A DNA stretch of 64,000 bases from Hyphomicrobiaceae bacterium (GTDB lineage Bacteria; Pseudomonadota; Alphaproteobacteria; Rhizobiales; Hyphomicrobiaceae), in assembly GCA_008933705.1 (NCBI GenBank), contig WBUN01000004.1, positions 62,001 to 126,000 of the forward strand, given 5' to 3'. This document shows positions 27,283-35,838 of this stretch, piece after piece (position 1 is the stretch's first letter; every line of letters begins with the position of its first letter). Made by a program: the position numbers and the translations under genes. Under the pieces are notes generated by a model that did not search any database, was not told the origin of the DNA, and saw nothing but the letters and a program-made list of their open reading frames with translations.

Positions 27283-27780
27283 GTGGCGAAACCGTTCGGG
27301 TGGTGCGGCAAGGTTGTGGTCGGGGTCTTGGTTCCCCTTGTGTTGCAGGCCGGCTGCACCGGCGGCCAATCCCCCTTCTCGCCGGGCTCCGCCCTGGATC
27401 AGGAGTTCGCCGCGGCGGCCGTCACCTGGGACCTCAACCACGACGGCGACGTCACGTGCGAGGAGTGGAAGGGCTATGCCGCGGGGCTCTTCCGCGGGGC
27501 TGACGCCAACCGCGACGGCTTTCTGATCAAGGACGAATTCGTCATTCTCGCCCGCCAGGACCGCCTGTTCGATACGGCGGGGTTCGGGCATTTCGACGCC
27601 AACGCGGATGGCCGCATCGCCCTCGCCGAGATCACCGATCGGCCCAATCCCGCCTTCGCGCTCAGCGATGCCAACAAGGACTGCGTGCTCTCGCCCGACG
27701 AGCGACGCCGGCGGCCGGATGGCGCCAAGCCCCAGACCGATCCTCCGCCCGCCGGACGGCCGGGCCCGCGACGGCAATGA
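27283..27780 (+). CDS. EF-hand lipoprotein
   Basis: This 165-residue protein has a signal peptide ending in the lipobox LQAGC, so it should be a lipid-anchored periplasmic or outer-membrane protein. Four calcium-loop-like segments follow: DLNHDGDVTCEEW, DANRDGFLIKDEF, DANADGRIALAEI and DANKDCVLSPDER. The last has Cys where Gly is usual. The tail is proline- and arginine-rich. GTG 27283 is preceded by GGAGGAGGGG at good spacing; the frame is open far upstream but without signals. Its stop codon abuts the stop of the convergent sugar dehydrogenase with no gap. Confidence 0.82.
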   Translation: MAKPFGWCGKVVVGVLVPLVLQAGCTGGQSPFSPGSALDQEFAAAAVTWDLNHDGDVTCEEWKGYAAGLFRGADANRDGFLIKDEFVILARQDRLFDTAGFGHFDANADGRIALAEITDRPNPAFALSDANKDCVLSPDERRRRPDGAKPQTDPPPAGRPGPRRQ

Positions 27781-28929
27781 TCACCCGGAAGCCGGGACCA
27801 CGCGCAGCACGCGCCCTTCGGGATGGTCCGTCAGCAGCCAGAGTGCGCTGTCCGGCCCCATGCGCACGTCGCGGATGCGCTCGCCGAGGTTCTTGAACAG
27901 CGCCTCCTCGCCGACGACCTTCTCGCCGTCGAGTACCAGCCGGTGCAACGCCTGGCCGGCGAGCGCGCCGACGAACAGGTTGCCCTTCCACTCGGGAATG
28001 CGCTCGCCGGTGTAGAAGGCGGCGCCCGATGGCGCGATCGACGGGTCCCAGTAGTAGATCGGCTGCTCCATGCCGGGCTTCTCGGTGCCTTCGCCGATCT
28101 TGGCGTAGCTGTAGTCGCGGCCGTAGGTGATGACGGGCCAGCCGTAGTTCCTGCCCCGTTGCGGCACGTTGATCTCATCCCCGCCGCGTGCGCCGTGCTC
28201 GATGGTCCAAAGCCTCCCCGTTGCCGGGTGGCGCACCGCACCCTGCACGTTGCGATGGCCGATCGACCAGATCTCAGGCCGCCAGCCCTCGCCCTTGGGA
28301 TTGTCGGGGTGCGGCGCCCCGTCGGGCAGGATGCGCACCAGCTTGCCGAGATGGTTGGCCGGGTTCTGTGCTTCCTTGCTGGCGGAGAAGCGATCGCCCA
28401 TGGTCACGAACAGCGAGCCGTCGGGCATGAACACGATGCGCGAGCCGAAATGTGCGCTCGAGGCATAGGAGGGGTCCTGGCGGAAGATCACCTGCACATC
28501 GTCGAGACGTCCGCCGCCGCCATCGAGTACGAGCTTGGCGCGCGCCACCGTGGTGCCGTTCTTTCCCCAGCCGCCACGCGGCTCGGCATAGGAGAAGTAG
28601 ATGAGGCCCGACGATGCGAAGTCGGGCCCGAGCACCACGTCGAGCAGCCCGCCCTGGCCGCTGGCGTAGACCGCCGGCACACCCTTTAGCGGCTCCGACA
28701 GGCTGCCGTCCTTGGCGACGATGCGCATCCGCCCCGGCCGCTCGGTGACGAGCTGGCGGCCGTCGGGCAGGAAGGCAAGCCCCCACGGGTGCACCAGCCC
28801 CTTGGCGATGGTCTCCACCTTCACCTTCTGCTTGGTCACGACCGCCGGCGCCTTGGTGATCTGGGCTGCAGCCGGCCCCGGCACGGCAAGCAGGGCGGCA
28901 GCGAGAGCACAGGCAGGCATGGCACGCAT
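27781..28929 (-). CDS. PQQ-dependent soluble aldose sugar dehydrogenase
   Basis: This 382-residue periplasmic six-bladed propeller enzyme oxidises aldoses with PQQ (YliI/Asd type). The signal peptide is ACALAAALLAVPGPAAAQ. Family blocks are LVHPWGLAFLPDG, RPGRMRIV, GGLLDVVLGPDF, the GNRF-like region at HLGKLVRI, SIGHRNVQG and EHGARGGDEIN. ATG 28929 has AGGAG at 7-nt spacing. No PQQ synthesis gene is in the window. Confidence 0.88.
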   Translation of the reverse strand: MRAMPACALAAALLAVPGPAAAQITKAPAVVTKQKVKVETIAKGLVHPWGLAFLPDGRQLVTERPGRMRIVAKDGSLSEPLKGVPAVYASGQGGLLDVVLGPDFASSGLIYFSYAEPRGGWGKNGTTVARAKLVLDGGGGRLDDVQVIFRQDPSYASSAHFGSRIVFMPDGSLFVTMGDRFSASKEAQNPANHLGKLVRILPDGAPHPDNPKGEGWRPEIWSIGHRNVQGAVRHPATGRLWTIEHGARGGDEINVPQRGRNYGWPVITYGRDYSYAKIGEGTEKPGMEQPIYYWDPSIAPSGAAFYTGERIPEWKGNLFVGALAGQALHRLVLDGEKVVGEEALFKNLGERIRDVRMGPDSALWLLTDHPEGRVLRVVPASG

Positions 28930-29053
28930 GAGAAGACTCCTAATTGACCGAAAAGTGATGGGCGCCGCCGGTGAATGCTGCAAGGGGCCTCCGGCTCACA
29001 TTTGCGCCAGCCGGCTTGATTGTCTTGCAACGGTCGTCCCCATATAAGGGGGC

Positions 29054-29905
29054 ATGTCCACCGCCACCCCCTTCCGCAAGATGAACGGCCTCGGCAACGA
29101 GATCGTGGTCGTCGATTTGCGCGGCACACGGCAGGTGTTCACGCCGCAGGCGGTGCGCGCGGCTGCCGCGCGGCCGGAGTCGCACTTCGACCAGATGATG
29201 GTCCTGCACGATCCCGTCACGCCGGGTACGGAAGCCTACGTCCGCATCTACAATACCGACGGCTCGGAGGCAGGGGCCTGCGGTAACGGCATGCGCTGCG
29301 TCGGCTGGACCGTGGCCCGGCAGGTCGGGCGCGAAGCCCTCAAGTTCGAGACGGCAGCCGGCGTTCTCGACGTCGAGGTTGCCGGCATCGACCGCATTAC
29401 CGTCGACATGGGTCGGCCGAGGTTCGGCTGGCAGGACATTCCGCTTGCCGAGCCCTTCCACGACACGCGTGCGATCGAGCTGCAGATCGGACCGATCGAC
29501 AAGCCGATCCTGCATTCGCCCTCGGTCGTCAACGTCGGCAATCCGCATGCGGTGTTCTGGGTCGACGACGTCAATGCCTACGATCTCGGCCGTTTCGGCC
29601 CGATGCTCGAGAGTCACCCGATCTTCCCCGAGCGCGCCAACATATCGCTTGCCCACGTGACGGCGCCCGATGCCATCACGCTGCGCACGTGGGAGCGCGG
29701 CGCCGGTCTTACCAAGGCCTGCGGCAGCGCCGCTTGCGCGGCCGCCGTATGCGCGGCGCGCAAGGGTCTGACGCGCCGCACCGTCACCGTGACTGTGCCG
29801 GGCGGTCCGCTTCTCATCGAGTGGTGCGCCGACGATCGCATCCTGATGACGGGTCCCGTCGAGCTCGAGCATGAAGGCGTGCTCGATGTCCTGGTGGCGG
29901 CCTGA
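29054..29905 (+). CDS. dapF: Diaminopimelate epimerase
   Basis: DapF converts LL- to meso-diaminopimelate for lysine and peptidoglycan. This 283-residue protein has the two catalytic cysteines in [11 protein letters not shown] (about residue 75) and [12 protein letters not shown] (about 222). The opening [13 protein letters not shown] is typical. It is followed by mtaB and ftsY in the usual alphaproteobacterial order. Confidence 0.95.
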   Translation: MSTATPFRKMNGLGNEIVVVDLRGTRQVFTPQAVRAAAARPESHFDQMMVLHDPVTPGTEAYVRIYNTDGSEAGACGNGMRCVGWTVARQVGREALKFETAAGVLDVEVAGIDRITVDMGRPRFGWQDIPLAEPFHDTRAIELQIGPIDKPILHSPSVVNVGNPHAVFWVDDVNAYDLGRFGPMLESHPIFPERANISLAHVTAPDAITLRTWERGAGLTKACGSAACAAAVCAARKGLTRRTVTVTVPGGPLLIEWCADDRILMTGPVELEHEGVLDVLVAA

Positions 29906-29936
29906 CCTCGTGACCATCGATCAGCGAGCTCTGGTT

Positions 29937-29959
29937 CCCTCCCCCCTCACGGGGGAGGG
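29937..29959. repeat. Palindromic C/G hairpin repeat at the mtaB leader
   Basis: CCCTCCCCC and GGGGGAGGG form a 9-bp stem around a short loop. It resembles 12667-12690. It lies between dapF and the likely TTG start of mtaB, and an upstream GTG would translate it into the N-terminus. Confidence 0.6.
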
Positions 29960-29981
29960 CAAGGGAGAGGAGGACGGCACG

Positions 29982-31286
29982 TTGCCCCTTCAGCCTGCGG
30001 CGGGCGGAACGTCGCACGCGCGCGTCCGCGTCGTCACGCTCGGCTGCCGGCTGAACGCCTACGAGGCCGAGGTCATGCGCCAGCACGCGGCAAGTGCGGG
30101 GCTCGACAATGCCGTGATCGTCAACACCTGCGCGGTCACCGGCGAGGCGGTCCGGCAGGCAGCGCAGACGATCCGCAAGCTGCGGCGCGAGAATCCCGCG
30201 GCGCGCATCATCGTCACCGGCTGCGCCGCGCAGACCGAGCCCGGGCGCTTCGCCGACATGGCCGAGATCGACCATGTGATCGGCAATGCCGAGAAGACGC
30301 GGGCCGAGACATTTCGCGCTCTCGACGTGGCCGGCAGCCTGCGCGTGCAGGTCAACGACATCATGTCGGTGCGCGAGACCGCGCATGCCATGATCGACGG
30401 TTTCGGCTCCAACGCCCGCGCCTATGTCCAGGTGCAGAACGGCTGCGATCACCGCTGCACCTTCTGCATAATTCCGTTTGGCCGCGGTCCCTCGCGCTCC
30501 GTTCCCGCCGGCGAGGTGGTTGCCCAGATCCGTCGCCTTGTGGAGGCCGGCTACCCGGAGGTGGTGCTGACCGGCGTCGACATGACCTCCTATGGTGCGG
30601 ACCTGCCCGGCGACATGACACTGGGTCGCCTCGTGCGCCAGATCCTGCGTCACGTGCCCGAGCTGCGGCGCCTGAGGCTGTCCTCGATCGACCAGGTCGA
30701 GGCCGACGCGCATCTTCTGGCGGCCATTGCGGAGGAGCCGCGGCTCATGCCGCATCTGCACCTGTCTCTCCAGTCCGGCGACGACATGATCCTCAAGCGC
30801 ATGAAGCGGCGGCATCTGCGCGGGGATGCGGTTGGCTTCTGCAGGGAGGTGCGGCGTATGCGGCCCGGCATCGTGTTCGGCGCCGATCTCATTGCCGGCT
30901 TCCCGACCGAGACCGAGGAGATGTTCGCCAACTCGATGCGCCTCGTCGACGATTGCGGTCTCACGTTCCTGCACGTCTTTCCGTTCTCGCGGCGTCCGGG
31001 CACGCCCGCCACCCGCATGCCTCAGGTGGCGGCGCCTGCCGTCAAGGAACGGGCGGCGCGGCTGCGGCAGAAGGGCGAGGCGGCACTGGCCTTCCATCTG
31101 CGCGACCAGATCGGCGCCGAGGTCGAGGTGCTGGTCGAGCGCGACCGTGTGGGCCGCACGCCGGGCTTCGCAGAGCTGGAGCTTGACGCGGAGGCCGCAG
31201 CCGGCAGCCTGCTGAGCGCCCGCGTCACTGCGTCCACCGGAAAGCGGTTGCAGGGGACGGCGCTTGCGCCCAAGTGTGCGTCGTGA
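29982..31286 (+). CDS. mtaB: tRNA t6A37 methylthiotransferase MtaB
   Basis: MtaB is a radical-SAM enzyme that adds a methylthio group to t6A at position 37 of tRNAs. The N-terminal UPF0004 domain (VVTLGCRLNAYE, NTCAVTGEA, VTGCAAQTEP) supplies one iron-sulfur cluster. The radical-SAM motif CDHRCTFC has C155, C159 and C162 by the chosen start. A TRAM-like C-terminus follows. I chose TTG 29982 with GAGGAGGAC upstream; GTG 29910 is the alternative and would translate a palindromic repeat. The end overlaps the ftsY GTG start by 4 bp. Confidence 0.9.
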   Translation: MPLQPAAGGTSHARVRVVTLGCRLNAYEAEVMRQHAASAGLDNAVIVNTCAVTGEAVRQAAQTIRKLRRENPAARIIVTGCAAQTEPGRFADMAEIDHVIGNAEKTRAETFRALDVAGSLRVQVNDIMSVRETAHAMIDGFGSNARAYVQVQNGCDHRCTFCIIPFGRGPSRSVPAGEVVAQIRRLVEAGYPEVVLTGVDMTSYGADLPGDMTLGRLVRQILRHVPELRRLRLSSIDQVEADAHLLAAIAEEPRLMPHLHLSLQSGDDMILKRMKRRHLRGDAVGFCREVRRMRPGIVFGADLIAGFPTETEEMFANSMRLVDDCGLTFLHVFPFSRRPGTPATRMPQVAAPAVKERAARLRQKGEAALAFHLRDQIGAEVEVLVERDRVGRTPGFAELELDAEAAAGSLLSARVTASTGKRLQGTALAPKCAS

Positions 31287-32353
31287 GCGACAAGCCAGCA
31301 AAACGGCGGGGGCTGCTCGGCGTGTTTGGCCGCGCCGGCAAGGCGGAACCCGAAACCTCCGGAAGCACGGTTGCAGCAGCGCCCGAGGAGGCCGCCGCAG
31401 CCGCCGACGTCGGTGCGTCCGCTGAGCCCGCGGCGCCTAAGCTCGGATGGTTTCAGCGGCTGAAGGCCGGCTTGACCAAGACGTCCGCGCGCCTGTCGCA
31501 GGACATCGCCGGCCTCTTCACCAAACGGAAGCTGGACGCTGATACGCTGCAGGAGCTCGAGGATCTTCTGATCCAGGCCGATCTTGGCGTGGAGACCGCC
31601 ATGCGCATCACCGAAGCCCTCTCGAAGGGGCGCTACGGCAAGGAAATCTCGCCGGAGGAGGTGCGCGCCGTGCTTGCGGCAGAAGTCGAGCGGACGCTCG
31701 CCCCGGTCGCAAAGCCGCTGACGCTCGATGGCGACCATCGACCGCACGTCATCCTCGTCGCCGGCGTCAACGGCACCGGCAAGACCACCACCATCGGCAA
31801 GCTCGCCAACCGCTTCGTTCGCGACGGCAAGAAGGTCACCTTGGCCGCCGGCGACACCTTTCGCGCCGCCGCCATCGAGCAGCTCAAGATCTGGGGGCAG
31901 CGGACGGGGGCAGAGGTCGTTGCCCGTGAAACGGGCGCCGATGCCGCAGGTTTGGCCTTTGACGCGCTGAAGCGTGCACGCGAAAATCAAAGCGATGTGC
32001 TGCTGGTGGACACTGCCGGGCGGCTGCAGAACAAGCAAGCCCTGATGGATGAGCTTGAAAAGGTCATACGCGTGCTGCGCAAGATCGATCCGAGCGCGCC
32101 CCATCAGGTGCTTCTGGTTCTGGACGCAACCACCGGTCAGAACGCGCTTAACCAGGTGGAAATATTCAAGGATAAGGCTGGCGTGACCGGTCTGGTCATG
32201 ACCAAGCTCGATGGGACGGCGAGGGGGGGAATCCTGGTCGCAATTTCGGCAAAGTTCGGTCTTCCTGTACATGCCATCGGGGTGGGGGAAGGCATCGATG
32301 ACTTGGCGGCCTTCGATGCCGGAGAATTTGCGCGTGCGATCGCTCTGAGCTAA
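31283..32353 (+). CDS. ftsY: Signal recognition particle receptor FtsY
   Basis: FtsY docks SRP-ribosome complexes at the membrane. This 356-residue protein has an Ala/Glu-rich N-terminal A region, the N domain, and the G domain with GVNGTGKTTT near 160, DTFRAAAIEQL, DTAGRLQN and TKLDGTARGG. The GTG at 31283 overlaps the mtaB stop (GTGA); a GTG at 31274 is also possible. Confidence 0.95.
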   Translation: MSDKPAKRRGLLGVFGRAGKAEPETSGSTVAAAPEEAAAAADVGASAEPAAPKLGWFQRLKAGLTKTSARLSQDIAGLFTKRKLDADTLQELEDLLIQADLGVETAMRITEALSKGRYGKEISPEEVRAVLAAEVERTLAPVAKPLTLDGDHRPHVILVAGVNGTGKTTTIGKLANRFVRDGKKVTLAAGDTFRAAAIEQLKIWGQRTGAEVVARETGADAAGLAFDALKRARENQSDVLLVDTAGRLQNKQALMDELEKVIRVLRKIDPSAPHQVLLVLDATTGQNALNQVEIFKDKAGVTGLVMTKLDGTARGGILVAISAKFGLPVHAIGVGEGIDDLAAFDAGEFARAIALS

Positions 32354-32408
32354 GGAAAATCATCCAGGGAGGGGTCGGACCTCGGAAGAGCCGCCCAAAG
32401 AACAAGCA

Positions 32409-33071
32409 GTGGCAGTTGAAACAGTGAGCTGGCGGCGTCGGCATTTTCCGTTCAATGCCGAGCAGACCGTAAATATTCTTGGAGAGATCGGCCCGCTGTT
32501 CGCGATGTTCCTCGTGAACGGCATCTATGGCATTGCGGCCGGAACCTGGGCGCTGATCATCTGCACGGTGATCTCGCTGGCGGTCACTTTGTGGGTTCTT
32601 GGCCGTCCGCCCGTCATGCCGTTCATCGCCGGCGCGGTCAGCGTGACATTCGGTACGCTCACCCTCATCACCGGCGACGCGATGTGGGTGCAGATCAAGG
32701 TCACCCTGTTCAACGCGCTGGTTGCTCTCCTGCTCTGGATCGGGCTGCGCACGGGCAAGAACTTCTTCCGCTTCGTGTTCGGGAAGACATTTGGCTACAC
32801 GGAGGAAGGCTGGTACAAGCTGACGCGGAATGTGGCGTTGTTCTTTCTGGCCACAGCCGTTGTCAACGAGGCCGTGCGCCTTGGTTTCGCCGACGCGAAC
32901 TACAGGGCGTTGAACCGGGTGTTCACGGGCGTGGACATCTGGATCCTCTTCAAGATCTTCATCGTCATGCCCTTCACGGGCATCTTCTTCTGGTGGCAAG
33001 TGCGCATTCTGCAGAAGTACAGGCTGCCGGAGCCTGCAGTGAGCAAGAGCCGCAGCGACCCGAGCCATTGA
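32409..33071 (+). CDS. YciB/IspZ-like septation protein A paralogue 1
   Basis: YciB proteins are small inner-membrane proteins linked to septation and envelope integrity. This 220-residue member has about five or six hydrophobic segments and the family features EIGPLFAMFLVNGIYG and FGYTEEGWYKLTRNVALFFLATAVVNEAV split across the helices. Its N-terminus (KxLxELGPL-like) is degenerate and it carries an extra 25-residue C-terminal tail. It lies directly upstream of a more canonical paralogue. The start is a GTG. Confidence 0.82.
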   Translation: MAVETVSWRRRHFPFNAEQTVNILGEIGPLFAMFLVNGIYGIAAGTWALIICTVISLAVTLWVLGRPPVMPFIAGAVSVTFGTLTLITGDAMWVQIKVTLFNALVALLLWIGLRTGKNFFRFVFGKTFGYTEEGWYKLTRNVALFFLATAVVNEAVRLGFADANYRALNRVFTGVDIWILFKIFIVMPFTGIFFWWQVRILQKYRLPEPAVSKSRSDPSH

Positions 33072-33116
33072 GATTGCTGGTCGAGCCGACCGTGCGATGT
33101 TGAGGCTGAGGCAATC

Positions 33117-33701
33117 ATGACCGAAGAAGTCAAGAAATCGGAGGGTGTCGCCAACCCGCGCCCGGCTGCAAAGCTCCTGATCGAGCTCGGACCGTTGCTG
33201 GTATTCTTTGCGACCTATGGTCGTGCAGGCATTTATTGGGCAACTGGCGCGCTAATGGTCGCAACCATCGTTGCGCTTGCCGCCTCCTGGAAACTGCTGG
33301 GACGATTGTCCGTTGTGCCGCTTGTGACGGCCGTCCTGGTGACCATCTTTGGCGGTTTGACGTTTTGGCTTGATGATCCGAGCTTCATCAAGATGAAGCC
33401 GACGATCATCAACGTGCTATTCGCAGCCGCCATTTTTGGCGGTCTGCTCACCGGACGGCCATTGTTGAAGCTGCTTTTCGGCGAGGCCTTCAATCTCACC
33501 GAGGAAGGCTGGCGCAAGTTGAGCGTGCGGTGGGCAATCTTCTTTCTCGCGCTCGCTGTTGCGAACGAATTGGTCTGGCGCAATTTTGCCGAGAGCACCT
33601 GGGTGAATTTCAAGGTCTTCGGCATCCTGCCGATCACCATGCTGTTCGCTGTCGCACAGGTGGGTTTCATCAGACGAAACGAAATCAAGAGCAGCGTCTG
33701 A
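33117..33701 (+). CDS. yciB: YciB/IspZ septation protein A paralogue 2
   Basis: This 194-residue membrane protein keeps the canonical start KLLIELGPLLVFFATYG and the FNLTEEGWRKLSVRWAIFFL and VANELVW blocks of YciB. About five helices are visible. It follows paralogue 1 by 45 bp in the same direction, downstream of ftsY, where a single yciB/ispZ gene is usual. The second copy reads visibly less GC-rich than ftsY. Confidence 0.88.
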   Translation: MTEEVKKSEGVANPRPAAKLLIELGPLLVFFATYGRAGIYWATGALMVATIVALAASWKLLGRLSVVPLVTAVLVTIFGGLTFWLDDPSFIKMKPTIINVLFAAAIFGGLLTGRPLLKLLFGEAFNLTEEGWRKLSVRWAIFFLALAVANELVWRNFAESTWVNFKVFGILPITMLFAVAQVGFIRRNEIKSSV

Positions 33702-33895
33702 CGACAGCAACAGCCTCCCGAAAAATGAGACATTGCGTCGCTGAATTCGCAGTGACATTGCTGCGATTGCCGTGCAATCTTGCGGCGCGGGGGCTCGCTC
33801 ACGAATCGTCTCTTCGGGACATTCTTGCGCGGGCATGACTTATGGCCCAAGCGAGGCGCCGTCCTGGCGTTCTTGCCGCAAAATCCGAAAGAGCG

Positions 33896-34360
33896 ATGAA
33901 ACGCGAAGCAAGCACCGACCGGCTGAGCCGGTCACCCATTCATCTCCTGCATCGTGCTGGTCAGTGCGCCGGGGACATCTTTCATACCGAGATGAAGGAC
34001 GGCGATCTGACACCGCGCCAGCTCGCTGTGCTCGTCACCGTGGCTCATAATGAGGGGTTGAGCCAGACCGGACTGGTCGATCGCACCGGCATCGATCGCT
34101 CCACGCTCGCCGATATCGTCCGGCGCATGCAGAGGAAAGGGCTGCTGCAGCGCCGACGCACAAGGGAAGACGCGCGCGCGTATGCGGTGAAGCTGACGGA
34201 CGAGGGGCGCCGCGTGCTGCGTGTCGCCGAGCCGCTTTCGAGGCGTGTGGACGAGAGAATCCTCGAGGCCCTGCCCAGCAAGCAGCGCGAGCAGTTCATC
34301 GACGATCTGCAGAGCATCGTCGAAGCGCTGCAAAAGCTGTCGCAAGCCGGCCAGCGCTGA
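33896..34360 (+). CDS. MarR-family transcriptional regulator
   Basis: This 154-residue winged-helix repressor has the MarR pattern: an N-terminal dimer helix, DLTPRQLAVLVTVAHNEGLSQTGLVDRTGIDRSTLADIVRRM as the DNA-binding unit (quoted in parts), and the beta-wing KGLLQRRRTREDARAYAVKLTDEGRR. ATG 33896 gives the usual length; an ATG at 33842 would add 18 residues. The target is unknown; the neighbours are yciB and asd. Confidence 0.85.
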   Translation: MKREASTDRLSRSPIHLLHRAGQCAGDIFHTEMKDGDLTPRQLAVLVTVAHNEGLSQTGLVDRTGIDRSTLADIVRRMQRKGLLQRRRTREDARAYAVKLTDEGRRVLRVAEPLSRRVDERILEALPSKQREQFIDDLQSIVEALQKLSQAGQR

Positions 34361-34393
34361 GCAGGCCGGCGGGGACCCGTGGATTGATGAGAA

Positions 34394-34428
34394 AAAGCCC
34401 TCGCGCATCAGGCGGGAGGGCTTTCCTT
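34394..34428. terminator. Bidirectional terminator between marR and asd
   Basis: AAAGCCCTC and GAGGGCTTT form a 9-bp stem with A- and T-rich flanks (GAAAAAG on the left, CTTTCCTT on the right). It sits between convergent genes and can serve both. Confidence 0.8.
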
Positions 34429-34459
34429 ATCGGTCGCGCTGCGGTTTCGCCGAAGCGGC

Positions 34460-35488
34460 TCAGGCCGCCTTCCTGAGGAGCTGGCGGTTGATCAGCAGCT
34501 CGGCGATCTGCACCGTATTGAGAGCCGCGCCCTTGCGCAGGTTGTCCGATACCACCCACATCGCCAGCCCGTTCTCCACGGTTGCGTCCTCGCGGATGCG
34601 GCTGATGTAGGTCGCGTCCTCGCCGGCCGCCTCCATCGGCGTGATGTAGCCGCCGGGCTCGCGCTTGTCGATGACGAGACAACCCGGCGCCTCGCGCAGA
34701 ATCTCGCGCGCCTCGTCGGCTGTGATCGGCTTCTCGAACTCGATGTTCACCGCCTCCGAGTGGCTGACGAACACCGGCACGCGCACGCACGTGGCCGTCA
34801 CCTTGATCTTGGGATCGAGGATCTTCTTGGTCTCGGCCACCATCTTCCACTCCTCTTTCGTGTAGCCGTCCTCCATGAAGACGTCGATGTGAGGAATGCA
34901 GTTGAAGGCGATCTCCTTGGCAAACTTCTTGGGCTCGTACTCCTGGCCGGGAACATACTTGCCTTTGGTCTGCGTCCACAGCTCGTCCATCGCCTCCTTG
35001 CCGGCGCCGGACACGGACTGGTAGGTGGCGACCACCACCCGCTTGATCGTCGCGCGGTCGTGCAGGGGCTTCAGTGCCACCACCATCTGCGCGGTCGAGC
35101 AGTTGGGGTTGGCGATGATGTTCTTCTTGGCATAGCCGGTCACCGCGTCGGCATTCACCTCCGGCACGATCAGCGGCACGTCCTGGTCGTAGCGCCAGGC
35201 GGAGGAGTTATCGATCACGACGCAGCCGGCCGCGCCGATCTTCGGCGACCATTCCTTCGACACGGCACCGCCCGCCGACATCAGGCAGAAGTCGACGCCG
35301 GAAAAGTCGAAGGTCGCCAGATCCTTGCACTTGAGCGTCTTGTCGCCGAAGGAAACCTCCACGCCCTGCGAGCGGCGCGAAGCGATGGCGTGCACCTCTT
35401 TCACGGGGAACTGGCGCTCGCTCAGGATCGACAGCATTTCCCGGCCCACATTGCCCGTGGCGCCGACGACAGCGACGGTATAGCTCAT
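34460..35488 (-). CDS. asd: Aspartate-semialdehyde dehydrogenase
   Basis: Asd reduces aspartyl phosphate to aspartate semialdehyde, feeding lysine, threonine and methionine. This 342-residue enzyme starts VAVVGATGNVGREML, has the active-site Cys in ANPNCSTAQM near residue 130, and the substrate-binding YQSVSGAGKEAMDEL. It is divergent from the aldehyde dehydrogenase. Confidence 0.96.
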   Translation of the reverse strand: MSYTVAVVGATGNVGREMLSILSERQFPVKEVHAIASRRSQGVEVSFGDKTLKCKDLATFDFSGVDFCLMSAGGAVSKEWSPKIGAAGCVVIDNSSAWRYDQDVPLIVPEVNADAVTGYAKKNIIANPNCSTAQMVVALKPLHDRATIKRVVVATYQSVSGAGKEAMDELWTQTKGKYVPGQEYEPKKFAKEIAFNCIPHIDVFMEDGYTKEEWKMVAETKKILDPKIKVTATCVRVPVFVSHSEAVNIEFEKPITADEAREILREAPGCLVIDKREPGGYITPMEAAGEDATYISRIREDATVENGLAMWVVSDNLRKGAALNTVQIAELLINRQLLRKAA

Positions 35489-35543
35489 GGCTCTGGCTCT
35501 CCTAGCCTCCTTGGCACGGGCCTTGGCGGCCGGTGCCGGCTTT

Positions 35544-35571
35544 CACATAGACGATTTGTGATAACAATCAA
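35544..35571 (-). promoter_or_regulatory. Possible sigma70 promoter of asd
   Basis: On the minus strand TTGATT and TATGTG are separated by 16 bp, about 60-80 bp upstream of asd. The divergent gap 35489-35838 is AT-richer than its surroundings and also holds a GGCCG / CGGCC inverted repeat near 35580-35603. No gene is visible in this gap. Confidence 0.35.
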
Positions 35572-35838
35572 TATCCACGGCCGGGCAATAATCGGCCGGC
35601 TGCGCCTCAGGGAGGCTCCCATGGTCGACCCGCCACGTTTACCTATTTATTATGGTCGCTCATCAGCGACTTCCGCATGTTCTTCTTGTGGCTCCTCGGG
35701 CGGCTCGGGCCCGAGCTGGACAAGGCCGGCGTGCGGTCGGCGGACGCCCGTCTGAGGACATGAAACAGCTTGCCTAACCGGCCCCGTCTGGCGTTATTCA
35801 AGCAGTCCCTCACCCGAAAACTTGCAAGGATGGAGCGC

